Positions 24,436 through 37,619 of a stretch of DNA of 64,000 bases are shown here, in pieces. The notes under the pieces are model-generated. The model did no database searches, was not told where the DNA came from, and was given only the letters and a program-made list of their open reading frames with translations. Origin of the DNA: Calamus simplicifolius (lineage: Eukaryota > Streptophyta > Magnoliopsida > Arecales > Arecaceae); assembly GCA_900491605.1 (NCBI GenBank), contig UESW01000065.1:56906-120905 (forward strand). The letters run 5' to 3'. How positions within the stretch are numbered: the stretch's first letter is position 1; every line of letters starts with the position of its first letter. The position numbers and the translations under genes were made by a program.

Positions 24436-27400
24436 CCTGGTGACAGTAAAGATATCCAGCACCCAACCGAAAACGCAGGTCAGCAAATCGAGTTCTATGC
24501 ATATGTGCTGCTTTAAAACTGGGCGAGTTAGAGATGTCCAGGTCCCCTAGTAGTTCTTTTTGCCTTTTCTTTATCTCACCTGACACAATAAATTCCCACT
24601 TCTCAGCTGCCTGATTCTTGCAGTTCTTAAGCCAGTCAAATATAGGTTACTATAGTCAATAGAAGAAGGATTTCTCAGATCATTGTAAAGGTATCCTGCA
24701 TGGAGAAGACATGGTTTCAATACAATCAGCTTTACAAGTGTATTCAGCTCAGAGCCAGTTTAAGTGATAAATGAAGAAAGCCCGTACTTCAATAAGGAAA
24801 TATCCAGATGGATCGTATTGCCCTGCTGTCTCCATAAGCTTGTCTGTCAAGCAATATATTATCCCTCAACTCTGTAAGGGTTTGGCTTCCCAAAACTAGA
24901 AATTCTTGGGTCTGCAGAAAGGGGCATAGTTTCATGAATACTGAAATAAAAGAACTGTAATAGAATAACATATGGAAGAATCATTATCAGCATGCAGAAA
25001 GCATAGAGTTAAGTGAAACTACACCCCCAATAACTTTGAAATATATAACTTAATAATGAAACATGTAAGATGATATGACACATATATGTCAAATCAGGAA
25101 TTAACATTCAAAATGCATTGTACTAGAATTAATAGGTCAATCCTAGATTCCACTTTCAGATTGGCGTTGTGTTCCCTAAACCAACAACTTACAAGTATTG
25201 AGAGCATTAAGTAATTGAATTACCAATAAAAATATAAAAGTTTGTTAAGCAGGGGCATGACCAATTAAAGAATAGGTATGCGTATTGAAAATACTAGATT
25301 TGGTCATATGAGCTATGAATGAAATGGAAGCTAATAGATTCAGGAAAAAGCGTGTGATTGGTGACAATCCATTTCAAGTACCATATTATAATTAAAGTCA
25401 TTTTAAGAAATCTATTACTTAGGTGATGGGAGGTGCTGCACCAAGAAAATCTTGCAGCTGTTGATCAATATCTATGTCATGCTTACAAAGTTAACATATT
25501 TACATACAGGATCAAGGTTATGAGGATAGGTTATAGAGAAGTTAAAGAGTTAGTCAAGAGAACCTACATTAAAAGGTAGGACAATTATAATCACACCTAG
25601 CATATTAGAAGTTGAGTTAACGACAAATCAGACAGGAGGTGAAACGAGATGACAAGTACAAGAATACCCAAGAGTGGCTATGTTGAACGGAGGGAAATGG
25701 AGAATAGTGAGAAATATATCAATGTATCAAATAGCTATAATGCATAGCCCATCTCATCTTATGCTGGAGACCAATCTCCTACTACATCAGATAGAGTAGA
25801 CAATATATTCCATCCACACATGATCCTTATGTATTTTTCCACTCAAACTTATCCAAAGGACCCGATTCCATACGTGTTACCCTTCTTGCAGATATGGATG
25901 TAATATGATATTACCTCCTACCATCTAAGTAAGAATGGCTGATCTCCTGCAACTTCCACAAGCACATGCAGCCACAATATTATAAGTCACGTAGAAGTCA
26001 CCATCAATTATCATTTAACCAGCAGGGAAGGAGGCAAATATTTAGGTTAATATAATATCCCAATTTTGCAATACAAACAAGTCTCGAATATCTACGATGG
26101 CCATAGACACTGCTTGGAATTAAATTTATAAAGTGAATTATAATATTATTTTTTACAATACCATATTTTATTTGTCATTTTTAATTATAAATATTTCTGG
26201 TTTATTAATCCATATTAACTCATTCAATGTCAATATCAATATCGTTTCTGACACTCAAATTTCATGAATCAATTGCAATGCAACTAAACACTTCTAACAA
26301 AGTCACCCCAAGAGCATAACAAGCCTTGGAAACAATTCTGGTATAGTATTGGGAAGGAACCCTGCACCATGTGTCAGTGCAGAACAGACCAATACCATCC
26401 CAGTTTGACTAAAAAGCAATACCTTGTCAAAAGGTTTTGGCTAAAAAGGATTGGTTTCAGCCACAACCAATCCAAAGGCTAAAGCTGAAGCAGTTCAGAA
26501 TTTTCATCAAGCTAACGAATTTTCTCTGGTTGCAAATGATCTCGTTTAAAACAATCGCTACGCATGAGGGCAAGATAATTATATAAACCAATGATAATTG
26601 TATCAATTGGATCATGATAATTATATATAACCAATGATAACTATATCAATTGGATCATGATGTATTATGTTATGGAGGTACAATATCCAGTGAAAATGGG
26701 AGCTTCTTTTCGCACCGCAAAAATTGCTCTTCACACCTCCGAATTTTTTAAAAGTTTCCAAATTCGGGGGTGTAGAGAGCAATTTTCTCTCTACACCCCA
26801 AAAAAAAGTCCTAAACTACCCTCTCCCCATCCGGTCGCTCCCCTCCTCCTCTCTTTCCTCTTCCTCTTCCCTTCTCCTTCCCCGACTGGTGAGCGACGAG
26901 CAGCGGCGAGCGGCGGCAAGCGTCCGGCTCCGGCTTCCCTTCCTCTCCGGTAGCGAGCGGCGGTGACGGCATCCAGCTCTATTTCCTCCCGACAACGAGC
27001 GGTGATGGCGGCTTCCCACCCGATCTCCTTCCCACCGGATAAGAGACAAAAAAAAAAGATAATAATTAAAAAAAAGGCCCCTAAATCAAATCCCCCCTCC
27101 ATCCTTCCCTCACCAACCACATCGTCATCTCCATTCATCCCTTTCCCTTTTTTTCATCAATTTTTAAATTTGCCCTGTTTGGCTTTTTGTTCCGAACAGC
27201 CTTTGTTCGGCCCCATGTGGCCGAACAGAGGCCATCTGTTCGGCCACACTTGGGATGTTGCTCGAGGAGAAAGCATAGGAATAATTTCTAAGGCATAACT
27301 AAAAATGCTTACTGCAACCCAAACTACTGAAGAAACCATATTCTGCATACCCATTACTAGAAAGCTAAAAAAAAGAAATTCGACCTATTACCCTTTCAGC

Positions 27401-30400
27401 AATAAAGAAATTCCAAAATGCTGAGATAGAGGATCTACAAGCACTAAGTAAATCTAAAAACAAATAAAATGTGATGAAGGAACTTCAAATTCCAAGAGGT
27501 GACCCTGAGTACATCAGGTTCATGTTTAAGTAGAATTAATGATCTGTAACTCTACTGGCACTCCAATTCCCTGCTGTGTAATTATAAAAACAGTTTATGA
27601 ACAGAGTACAGTTTCTGCGGTCAAATACTAAAAACCTCCCAACTCAAAAAGTACTCATGCTAGTGGCAATGTATCCAATATGATAATTGGAGTCCATAAT
27701 AATCAAAGGTGTTATAAAAGAATTATTACATTTCAAGTAATCAAAAATCAAATTTATCTCACATGGTGAGTTTCACATGGGAAAATTCTTAGAAAGTAAC
27801 TTGGTCCCTTCTATTGAGTGTTATGAGAAACTTCAAGAAGAAGAAAGCATTTTTAGTTCATTGACTTACCACCGGACCCCAAAACTTAAGCTGCTAGGGG
27901 AGGGTAGATAATATAAACCAGGCCCTAACAACCTCCCTTATGTGCAGCTGGACCATGCATGTGAAGGCATAAAAAAGTCAAGAATGACTAAAGACAACAA
28001 CCAGGAATGAGTCAACCGGAAAAAAGACTCCATATAATAAATGGGTGGTTTTAAAGAACAACTGGCTTGAATGGTATCCCAATCCATGACCTTCAACTCT
28101 AACCATTAAAACCTAAGCTATTAAGGATCAACCATACATATCATGTCATAACATAGTTAAATGTCAAAAGCTATTATAAGGAACTCAAGAAAATAAGAAC
28201 AAAGATGGATTTCTTAATGTTTTAAAATTTAAATGAACTAGTGATCATAAAAAAAAAATGATGGTATAAAATAACCTACCATAGACATACAAGCATGATT
28301 AATATGGTCTCCTACCAAATGCCAAATTTCTTACTATGAGATCATGGTCTAATATTGATCTGATCAGGTAAAAATCCACTTAAATCCATGGTCACCAAAT
28401 GTGAAACAAACAACACCAAAGGACAAATATAATAGCCCAAGGTTTTAAGTACCAACTTCAATAATCATACCAGCAGCCAACAGTGCAGGCCATATAAAGT
28501 GTTGGCATGGCACTTCCCTTCATCCCAAGACAATATAGGGGGTGTACTACATTTCAGTTCCTTGCTAGTCTGGTATGATAAACGTAGCATGGACTGATAT
28601 CTTCCAGCATTGTATCCTTAATTCAACAAGATTTTGCATATAAGTTTGAGATCTAACAATGCTATGAATATGATAAATTGTTCAGAAAAAGGCATGATGT
28701 TATGTGATGCAGTGTGAAAGAAAAACAGAAGAGATGGTGAAAGGAATAGGAATTTAACCTCATAAATAAGCAAGAAAACTTCTAATTTTAATCACATATA
28801 TCACATTAGGTTCAACAGTGTTTCTCTTTTTAATGCAACTGACCCCCATAGACAAATAACCAAAAAAAAAAGGAAGAAAAATAATTCAAAGTAACCGAAA
28901 ACAGTTAAATATTTCCCTCATTTCTCTCCTTTGCCATTCAAAGTACTTATTTCACATTTCTTCATAGTGACTAAGTCCATACCTTCACTGATGAGTATTT
29001 CTTATGATAAATCTCAACGCAAAGAACAAGTTCAGGGTAGAATATTGGCATGTGTTCTTGTGATTTCAAAGGCTTCACCTGTACAAATAAAAACAAAATC
29101 ATGCATAAGACTGAAACACTTCAAATCAAGGTTTGCAAGTAAAATTCATTACAGCTTTCAGATGAAGGAAATGAAGTACATTTGTTACAAAAAAAAAAAT
29201 GCATGCTTGGAAATACGACAATACAGCTTATTATCTAAAGGTTTTCCTTGATCTGACATACTATTTATCTATTTTCCTAAAAACCCACCCTTCTGTCTTA
29301 TCACATCTGTTCTACATATAGATGCTTCTATCTGAGAACAAGCCAAAATGGTAACAAACGGATAGGCCAATGTATCATACAAGGGAACAAGATAAAACAG
29401 GAAGAACCCAGTTCAGTCAAATAGAAGTAAGGCAAGAAAATATGAGAGACAGAAGAAGAAACAAAGAATAAAGGCATCAGTATTAGCAGGCCTACAAGAC
29501 AATTTTTTTCTTTTAAGAAAAGGAATTTGATCAATATATAATATTTGCAACCATTTTTTTCTCACTCTCCAAACTTCCCACGAAATGGAAAAGAATATCA
29601 AATTCCAGACCTAATAATACCCCAATCCAAGTGGGGAGACACTCCAAAGTTGGATCAAGTTTTTATGCAAGTCAGATATGACCAATTAAAGGATACTTAG
29701 GTGACATATGAAGCAAAAAATGGAACACTAATTCTTTGGCCTACTGAGATAAAAGCTGCAGAGCACTTCAATATTAACTTACTCGAGATCAAGACATTTT
29801 TTTATTTCCAACTTCAAGCATAAAACACAAGGGAGATCAGCTTGGTTTCAAGTATGGGTACCAGTTCCGGACCCATCTCTTGAATATGGAAGCATACAGG
29901 TCAAAAAATAGGGCACTGCCTAAATAAACTTGATCTATCCCAATAAAACTGGCCAAAAAATAGTTCCAAGATAGTAATGCTCATTGCAGAAGATCTGACA
30001 AAGGAAAACTACAGGTTGGGCAACTTAACAGGAAATTATTAAGCTTATGTGTCAAATCTAGTTCAAAATCCTTTATTGATCAGAAGTCATCTGTATGGTT
30101 CCAGCAGGACTTATAAAATAAACAAATTCTTTCACACCTATGCAGTATGTAGGCAAGTAGGCATTATTAAACAGAGAGCATTTTTTGCCCATTTTTATAG
30201 AACCCACCCAAAACAAACACCACTACAATTATTGGACTCTTTAATATCTCTCATCATAGAAATATAAGTTGGCATCAGCTTTTTGCATAATATCACTATG
30301 TAATAAAAGATCTATCATGTCGAAGAAGTCCTTCACTAATACCTCTGAAGAACCAATGATTAATATAGACCAAAGAAAAAATTCTTTAATGCTAATCATC

Positions 30401-33400
30401 ACACCAAAATATAAACATTGAGCAAGAGGTGAAGAATTTATCATGATTGTTGAGTTAAACAAGAAATATAGAAAGTTGTTCTCCCCTATTAACTTCTCAA
30501 GTTTTCTCCATGCTCAAGTATGACCTATGTTTCCAAATAAAGTAAGAGCATTGACCTTTTAAAAGGCAACCATGTTCTTTGCTTTCACAGCCAAGAAACA
30601 TCATGAACATACAGCATCATTGCCTGAAGAGTAAAAAGGAATAACAAAAGAAAATTCCTGAGCCTATATTATGGATCTCTTTTGCTGTTTAGTAGAGTCA
30701 TTCTATCTTCTTCTCAAGCATCTTTAGACTAACAAGTTCTTTGGTAACCAGATAAATGGAAAAGGGCAAAAACTCTTTCAGAAACCTACGATTGATGTTT
30801 GTTTCTAGATCATGTTTTCCATCTATAGTACTAAGAAAGTTTACAAAGAAAGACATTCCAAAAACAATCTTCTTAGAAAATTTCAAATGATTATAGTCCT
30901 TGAAGTACCAACATTAAACATGGCAAAAGTAGTATCCTGTGATCATGGCCAATGTACTCAACTCAACTCATCTAAGCCTTTTCCCAACTACATGGGGTCG
31001 GTTGCATGAATCTGCTTCCTCCACTCTGCTCTATTCAGGACTAAGTCGATAATCAAATTCTCTTAGCGGGGACATCCTAGTCCTTTGCATAGTTTGATTT
31101 AGTAGATTCATATTTTAGGGGATCTGACGGAATTTTATGTTGGCTGTCAGCTACCTAACGCAATCCTCCTCCATTACCTGGGCTTAAGACCGGCCTTGGC
31201 AAGGTTTGATCATGGCCAATGTAGCTATACTAAATTAGCGGATCTTATCAACTACACTTCATGACACATCCTCCAGCAGGTAATGGATCATGATGATTAA
31301 AAAAATAGAATTTAAAACAAATGGAGAAATAAAAATATATTGTTACCACTAAACTGATGAGATAAATAAACTGGTATATCATCATATACATTTGCATGCA
31401 CAATAAAAGAATACAATAATAAATATTGCTAGCATTCTGTAGTGTAGGACATTAAAAAAAAAAAATTTATAAATAGCAGATTTAAAAACATGTATCTTAA
31501 TGCTGACCTTCACAGGAGATGTTATGAACCTTAGGGATCTCATCCTTTCAATTTTCTCTGAGGTTAAAATTGACCCTTGAACAGACTTGGAATTGTCCCT
31601 GTATTGAAGCAATCAGGTTTCAGCAGGAAATTCATAATATGACATAGTTTCAAAGAAAAGCCATTATATATGTGTATGTGCATGTGTGGGCGCATGTGAT
31701 ATTTGACTAAATTACTTAATTATGACAAACATCTTTTATGTTAAATTTCAGAATTTTAGCATAAAGAGTGATCTAAGACAAATGAATTACTAAAAATGGT
31801 CCTTCATATTCTGAATCTGGAACCATGCTCAAGAGTTCAGTATCAGGAACAATTTGGCCAGGGCCAAAATTCAGGATGTGGGGAAAAAAAAGCATTTATA
31901 GGGACAAGCTCAATTGGATAGGAATAATTTAGACAATCATTTGGCCAAAATAATTCAAGAATTTTTTAATCATTTGGAGAATATTATTGCCTTTGTGTGG
32001 AATGCAACAAGGATGTGCAATTACAATCTTAGTAAAACATTTTTCGCTGACTGTATAATGCCATTTCTGCATAGAGACATTGGAGCAAAAATCCATTGCA
32101 AAGAGACTACATGTAAAAATAATAGCTAACTTCTTTGAGAGAGATTGTTTATATGTAGAGTAAAAATTGAAGATCATGAAGCTCCTAAAAGTGATCATTT
32201 GGATATTTAGGATCAATTATTCATAAAGAATGAGAAATTAAAAATTTATATTGTCCATAAGATTAAAGCAGGTTGGATGAAATGACAAAGTGCAACTAAA
32301 ATATTGTGTGATTATAAATACCTAACAAGTTAAAAGAAAAATTTTATAGGACAACCATAAGGCAGGCTATGCTTTATGTTATGAAATATTGGGCAGTCAA
32401 AAAATTACATGTAGATAAGATGAATGTGGCTGAAATGAGAATGTTGAGATAGATGCGTCGTACTACAGAATAGATAAAAAAAAATTAAAATTATTTGTAA
32501 AAAATAGGTAACACCAATTAAGGATAAATTGAGAAAAAAATGACTTGGATATTTGGGCATATACAACATAGGCTTATGAAATGATTTGATAAATGTAAAA
32601 GAAAAAAGAGACAAAGATGGACCAAAAATTATATAAGTAAATGATAAAGAATTATAAAAAATATGACTTAAAACCAAGCAGAATAGAGAAAAAGAATTCA
32701 TGTAGTCAAACACAACTAGTTGGGATTAAGGCTTTATTGTTGTTCTTCTTCTTATGTTTTATTTTGTCTTGCTAGATAAGAAAAAGGATATTTTTTCAGA
32801 TTATCATAAGAAGCAGAGATTTTATTGGAGAATTTCATCTAGCATGCCATTGATTAGCTGACATATTCTTGGATAGCAAACTGAGGCTATAGTTTATGGG
32901 GTAAGAGATGAACAATTTGAAACAGAAAAACACTCTTCATTTCTTATCAGCAGAAAGAAGATAGCACAACTAAGACAACAAAAGTAGCCAGTAGATGACC
33001 TACTGCAAGGAGTGTTTAAGAGAGGAAGGGTCAAAAGGTGAGGACCATTTCTGTAAGTTTATGACCAGATACTGTTAACCAATGCAAGCAAATTGATATA
33101 AATAAGAATATAGCAAATAATGAATTGGAAGCAAACAATTTAAGAATCTTCACCATATATCATGGTAGCGCAGGTCTTAACCACTGAGAAACTCATCAGA
33201 GTTCCTTTGGAAAAGGTCAAAGTTCAGTTGTTTGAACCTTGAACCCCTCAATATTGATGTTAACTAGATGATTTGTTTTTTCTCACTTATGCATTAGGGA
33301 ATTTCAACAAGACACAGGATAACAATGATAGTTATATGAGTTGGAGTTCATCTTCTAAAAGTTGGCATAATGAGGTTCTCATAATGGATCCCAACAGAAA

Positions 33401-36400
33401 GCCACATTATGGATGATGAATTACAACTCATCAGTACAGGATGTTGAATCATAATAAACTGAAGAATTAGCTTATAGATCTATCAGCAACTCATAGATAT
33501 AGATGAAAAACTTTTGAGACAAGTTATTCGACATTATGGTAACTATGCAGAGCATCAGAACACACAAATATGGAATTGACTGGAGGCACTGCTGCTGTGT
33601 AATAATCACTTTGTATAAATTCTTTTAATTGTTAGATTGCTTATTCACTTGTCCAATACAAAGCAGCATATGTGAGAGCAGTTATTTTGATAAAGAAACA
33701 GATAATATACCTCAATGAATGTAACCTGGCTGCCAATTTGTCTTCATCCTGTTTTTGCTTGATTCTTGCAAGTTGTTTCACTTTTGCAAAATAACTACCC
33801 TGATCATTGTTAACACGCAGCAAGATTTTGAGCATCATTTGAATAATGAATGTAAAGAAAAAATAACAAAATTATGTACATGAAGTGTATTCGAGTAGAA
33901 CAATGATATCATCCAGATGACAAAACTGTTCAAAATTTCCACAGAAATCACATTAAATAACCATATAGAAAGTCCAAATAAGAGCAGTCATGACATTTAT
34001 TGATAGTAAGGCCAGAAATTATAACATCACGATCCAATAACAAAGCTTTTCTATTGCAGCTTGCAACATTGCATACTAACAGATGGCTAAGGAAACAACC
34101 TAGCATAGAGCATCAGATATATATTTTCCCTGTCATAGTTATCAAGAATATGCAGTAATTGTTTTGAGCATCCAAACAAGCTTATATGTAAGATTATAGT
34201 ATTTCAGCGCCAAACAGGTTTTGTATGTAAATGCAGAAGCTAAGGTCCTAAATACCTAGCGCATAGCATAGTTGCGTAAAAAGGCTTCAATGTAGAAGAA
34301 ACCAATTTTTTAGATCCCCATACCTTCTAAACAAAACAGGCACAAAAACAGTCACACCAGCTGTATAGCACAAATGATGTAAAGGTTGTGCGCTAGTGAT
34401 TGTCATGCTAAAATCTGAACAAATATATCAAACATAAGTCTAATACCATGATGAAATTGAAATATGGGGGCTAGCTAAGCAACAACGTAAGGAGTTGCTC
34501 TTTCATTCTAGGTGCATCCATCTGGTTACACTGTTCTGTAGCATACGCACAAGCATTGTGAACATGCTTATTTGATTAAGATTTATAGCGGATGAGCACT
34601 ATACTGGTTTTATCAGAGAGTGCACCCTCCTCGCACCAGTTCAATAAGGTCCTGAAAGCATACTTCCCCCAAAACTGCTGGACAAGCCAGGAATTATGAT
34701 AATAAGATTCAGAAACTGAATAATAATTGTTTGGCAATCTTTCATAAGTTGATAAATGTGCAAAAAAGGAAAGCATCCAGACAGAATAGAAAATTAAGAA
34801 TAAAGCCCATCACTTGAAATTTTGAATATAAATCAGACAGCGTACTTCTAGTTCAGCGGCTCGACTATCTCTGTCAAAGCATCTTCCTCTTTTCTTTCCC
34901 TTTTTCTGTTGAAGCTTCTTTCTTGAAACATCTGTATCACATGTCATGACAGAAGAACTATTCGTAGTTACATGAGACCCCACACAGCTGCTTTCAGGTG
35001 CTGAATTTGCTGAACAGACAAATTTTTCCCCCCTGGTACTTGAATTATCAATTGTCCTGCAGATGCATACAGTCCACCTTTTCATGTGAATATTTTAGTC
35101 GCCAAAAAAAGGGAACAGAAACAGTTACAGTTTCTTTGAGCATGTAGAAGTCAAATATTATAAGAATATAAATGAATATGATAAAAATACCTTGAAAATC
35201 AGCTGCATGTCACCTCCCATAGAACAAAACAAGTAATCAAAAGAAGGGGAAGCATGGATAAATAGATCATTGCACATGAAGTTCATAATTAAAAGAGTAA
35301 AAAACAGTTCTCCCCTCTACAATGGAAGGTGAAAGGAAATGGTAAGTGAAACACACTAGAGATGCAATGATCTCCCAACACCACTCTCTCTGTCAAAAGA
35401 AGAAGAAGAGAGATCATGCATGGATGCACTCATTGATGTATATTTATAGCAGACTATACTTTGGACACTTAAATATCTCAATGCATGAGCAAAGACTCTA
35501 CACCTGCAAAGCTAGCATCCTACATTTGAAATTTAGTTGATATGCTACCAAGGACTCTACACCTGCAAAGCTAGCATCCTGCATTGAAATTTAGTTGATA
35601 TGCTACCAAGGACTCTACACCACACATCAGGCCTATGACATTCCACTTACGTAATTTATCATAACAATCATCTAATTCAACTTTTAAAAATGGTAGCTTC
35701 CTCTTATACTTTAGACAACAATCAACTATTCAACATAGTAAAGATAAAAATAAGCAGAAGAGATTCAATCTTTAGACAAAGATCTATATAAAATACTAAT
35801 TTTTGTTTCAAAACTTTACATAGTGTTAAAAAAAATTCATTTATAAGGTAGAGAAGACAAGGAAAATAGATAAATGAATGCACATGCAAGCACAAACCTC
35901 TCATTAGATAGGTTACAGAAAATTCATTCATGAGCCCTAATTAGTAATGAATCCGAATATAGCAATCTCATCAATCTCCAAAGTCCTCGAAAACATGGAA
36001 GAGGTCTTCCTTCACCATCAAAACATATTTTGAAGGCTCAAGGAACCTTTAAGACTGTCACAAGTTGCTATATTGTACATTAAAAAAAAAAAAAAAGACT
36101 TAGAACATCCAGATTGCAATGACTAGCGCCATAGAGGAGAAAAGTAGAAGATTGTGGTGTTTCTGGTTATACCTTCTAGCTCTTATCTCCTGGGTCTTTC
36201 AAGTTGATTTAAAATAAACATTTGGTGGTTCCTAGATTAGGCTGGAAGATGATGATTTCTTCAGCAAGCAAGAGAAATGTAGAACCCTTTTGGTACGTTA
36301 CTATATTGGACAGCTTTGGCCTGCATGGACATGCTAAGCTCAAATTGGTGATCTCTTGGCTCTGAGCCACCTAAGGTTGAGCTATTACAAGGAGAAGCAT

Positions 36401-37619
36401 GCAATCCAACTACTAAAGTAGGGCGCTCATGGTTGGATGACATCTCCCAAATTCAGTTGATAAGGTTATCACTCCACATATAATCTTTCTAGAGATTGGT
36501 CACAAGTACCTACTACTTGTGATATAACATGCTGTTGTCCCTTGATAAGGTTGCGTAGCCGAAACATCTAAGATGTATAATAATGTGGTTCTGTCCTTTG
36601 ACTTCCTTTTGTTGTATATTTCCTTCATTTGTCACTCCCCATTTCTTTAGATTGAACATCTTAGTTGTGCTCCAACATACTTCTTTCAATTATTAAGTAT
36701 TATATGCATATGTGTGAACTTGTTATCACACATACAGAATCATTTTTTAAAATATCTTTTGAAACTAAATCGCAGCCATTGAGGTACAGAAGAATAAATT
36801 GGTAACCAAGAAAAAATACAAGTATATGATTGCCATATTGGAAAACAAGCACAAGAGAAGAGCAATGTGATTGGCAATGTAACCCAAGATTTGAACTTTA
36901 AACAATTGAAAGAACATAAAGAGAAGTCCAACTTGATTTGCACAAAAATTAGCTAAGAATATACTCCTACAAGTGCGAAGGAAAAGCTCGTAATAATCAT
37001 AAGAGATAATGGATGTTTTACTTACTGCCCACTAGGATACTCCAACAGTTGCAACGAATCACCAGTGTCCATAATTTCCTGCGCTAACCCATAACCAACA
37101 ATAACAAATCCACAGTGATAGTGTCAATTCAGCTCAATGAGAACTAGAAACCATACCCCAAAATCTTCGTTGAGAGCTTTCTCCACCAATTCTTCCTCAG
37201 TAAAAACCCTCAGTTCATTAACCCTACAAATATCCGTGCATTTATATCAATATTATGACAACCATATATACAATTCAGAACAGAAAACATTGAAACTTAC
37301 GACAGTTCTTCGTCGAACTCTCCCGGCGTCCCCAATTCAGCTTGTAGGCTCTAGAAACAACGAAAGAAAAATCTCAAATCAATAGAGGAAGGGGAGCATA
37401 AAAGAATAGAAAATCTCAGCGTCGAGGAAAGAGAATGGATTGGCAAAAGCAGTGGGATCGAACCTGAAGTTCTTGGAGGACGGAGGCTTTGAAGTCAGGG
37501 ACGGAGGTGAGGGGACTGATGAGATCGGGGACATAGATGGGGCCTCCGCGGGCGAAGGGGAGGCTACTGCCTTGGTCCTGGAACCGGTACTCCTCCTCCG
37601 CCGCCGAATTCGATTCCAT
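23240..37619 (-). CDS. SRD2: snRNA-activating protein complex subunit SNAP50 (SRD2-like), 11 exons, three 3' exons with frameshifts
   Basis: Exons: 37619-37464, 37350-37301, 37223-37157, 37078-37026, 35056-34846, 33799-33711, 31598-31508, 29078-28983, 24911-24788, 24695-24437, 23520-23240. The first eight have GT-AG borders and closed phases and give 271 residues. The start [15 protein letters not shown] is typical of plant SNAP50; a basic linker follows ([13 protein letters not shown]). The conserved SNAP50 domain covers [62 protein letters not shown] and [20 protein letters not shown]. Cys/His zinc-binding motifs follow (KCCVC, then PCYFC in the shifted frame), ending FDYFHE. The protein binds the upstream element of snRNA promoters and supports Pol II and Pol III snRNA transcription. 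Exon 9 lacks two bases and a G at its donor; exons 10 and 11 each lack one base. With these five the phase closes at the final stop (493 residues), so they are consensus errors or recent decay. Confidence 0.9.
24384..24432. repeat. (GC)n/(AG)n microsatellite next to a SNAP50 splice donor
   Basis: 'gcgcgcgcgc' is followed by about 18 AG repeats (24397-24432). On the transcript the intron starts gtac and runs directly into CT repeats, four bases after the exon 10 boundary at 24437. Confidence 0.9.
26570..26662 (+). repeat. Tandem duplication of a ~45-bp unit
   Basis: 'aaccaatgataa' followed by 'tatcaattggatcatgat' occurs twice in succession, with 'aattat' between. It lies in the intron between SNAP50 exons 8 and 9. 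Confidence 0.75.
26698..27262. mobile_element. Mutator-like family element, copy 4, right part missing
   Basis: The left end GGGAGCTTCTTTTCGCACCG-CAAAAATTGCTCTTCACACC matches the family terminus. The interior is CT-rich, and hairpin motifs GTTCGGCC-ccatgt-GGCCGAAC stand at 27204-27225. No matching right terminus follows, and after about 27260 ordinary intron sequence resumes, so the copy appears truncated. It lies in the long intron between SNAP50 exons 8 and 9. Confidence 0.65.
30957..31207 (-). mobile_element. Short RTE-derived (SINE-like) retroelement with 16-bp target duplication
   Basis: GATCATGGCCAATGTA occurs perfectly at 30941-30956 and 31208-31223, bracketing a 251-bp insertion. On the minus strand it ends with 'ccgaccccatgtagttggg' and 'aaggcttagatgagttgag', the recognisable 3' end of plant RTE-type LINEs, with a TTGAG-repeat tail. 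At 251 bp it is either a strongly 5'-truncated RTE copy or a SINE using the RTE tail. It sits in the intron between SNAP50 exons 7 and 8. Confidence 0.8.
32250..32755 (+). mobile_element. Decayed RTE-type LINE, 3' part of reverse transcriptase
   Basis: Broken frames read [16 protein letters not shown], then [16 protein letters not shown] and AEMRMLRWM, sequence typical of the C-terminal part of plant RTE reverse transcriptase. It ends with 'aactagttgggattaaggc' and a TTGTTGTTCTTC tail near 32738-32755. Many stops are present. The 5' limit is unclear and may reach about 31890. It lies in the intron between SNAP50 exons 6 and 7. Confidence 0.75.
35490..35630 (+). repeat. Tandem repeat of a ~56-bp unit in a SNAP50 intron
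   Basis: 'gactctacacctgcaaagc' and 'tagcatcct' are followed by 'gaaatttagttgatatgct' and 'accaag'. This order occurs twice, and a third partial copy ends at 'gactctacacc'. Copies are almost identical, so the duplication is recent. Confidence 0.85.

Noticed and set aside
26791..27138. 115-codon minus-strand frame in Mutator-like copy 4 as a captured gene
   Set aside because: Arg/Glu/Gly-rich translation of CT-rich DNA with no recognisable domain, unlike the CLASP fragment in copy 5.
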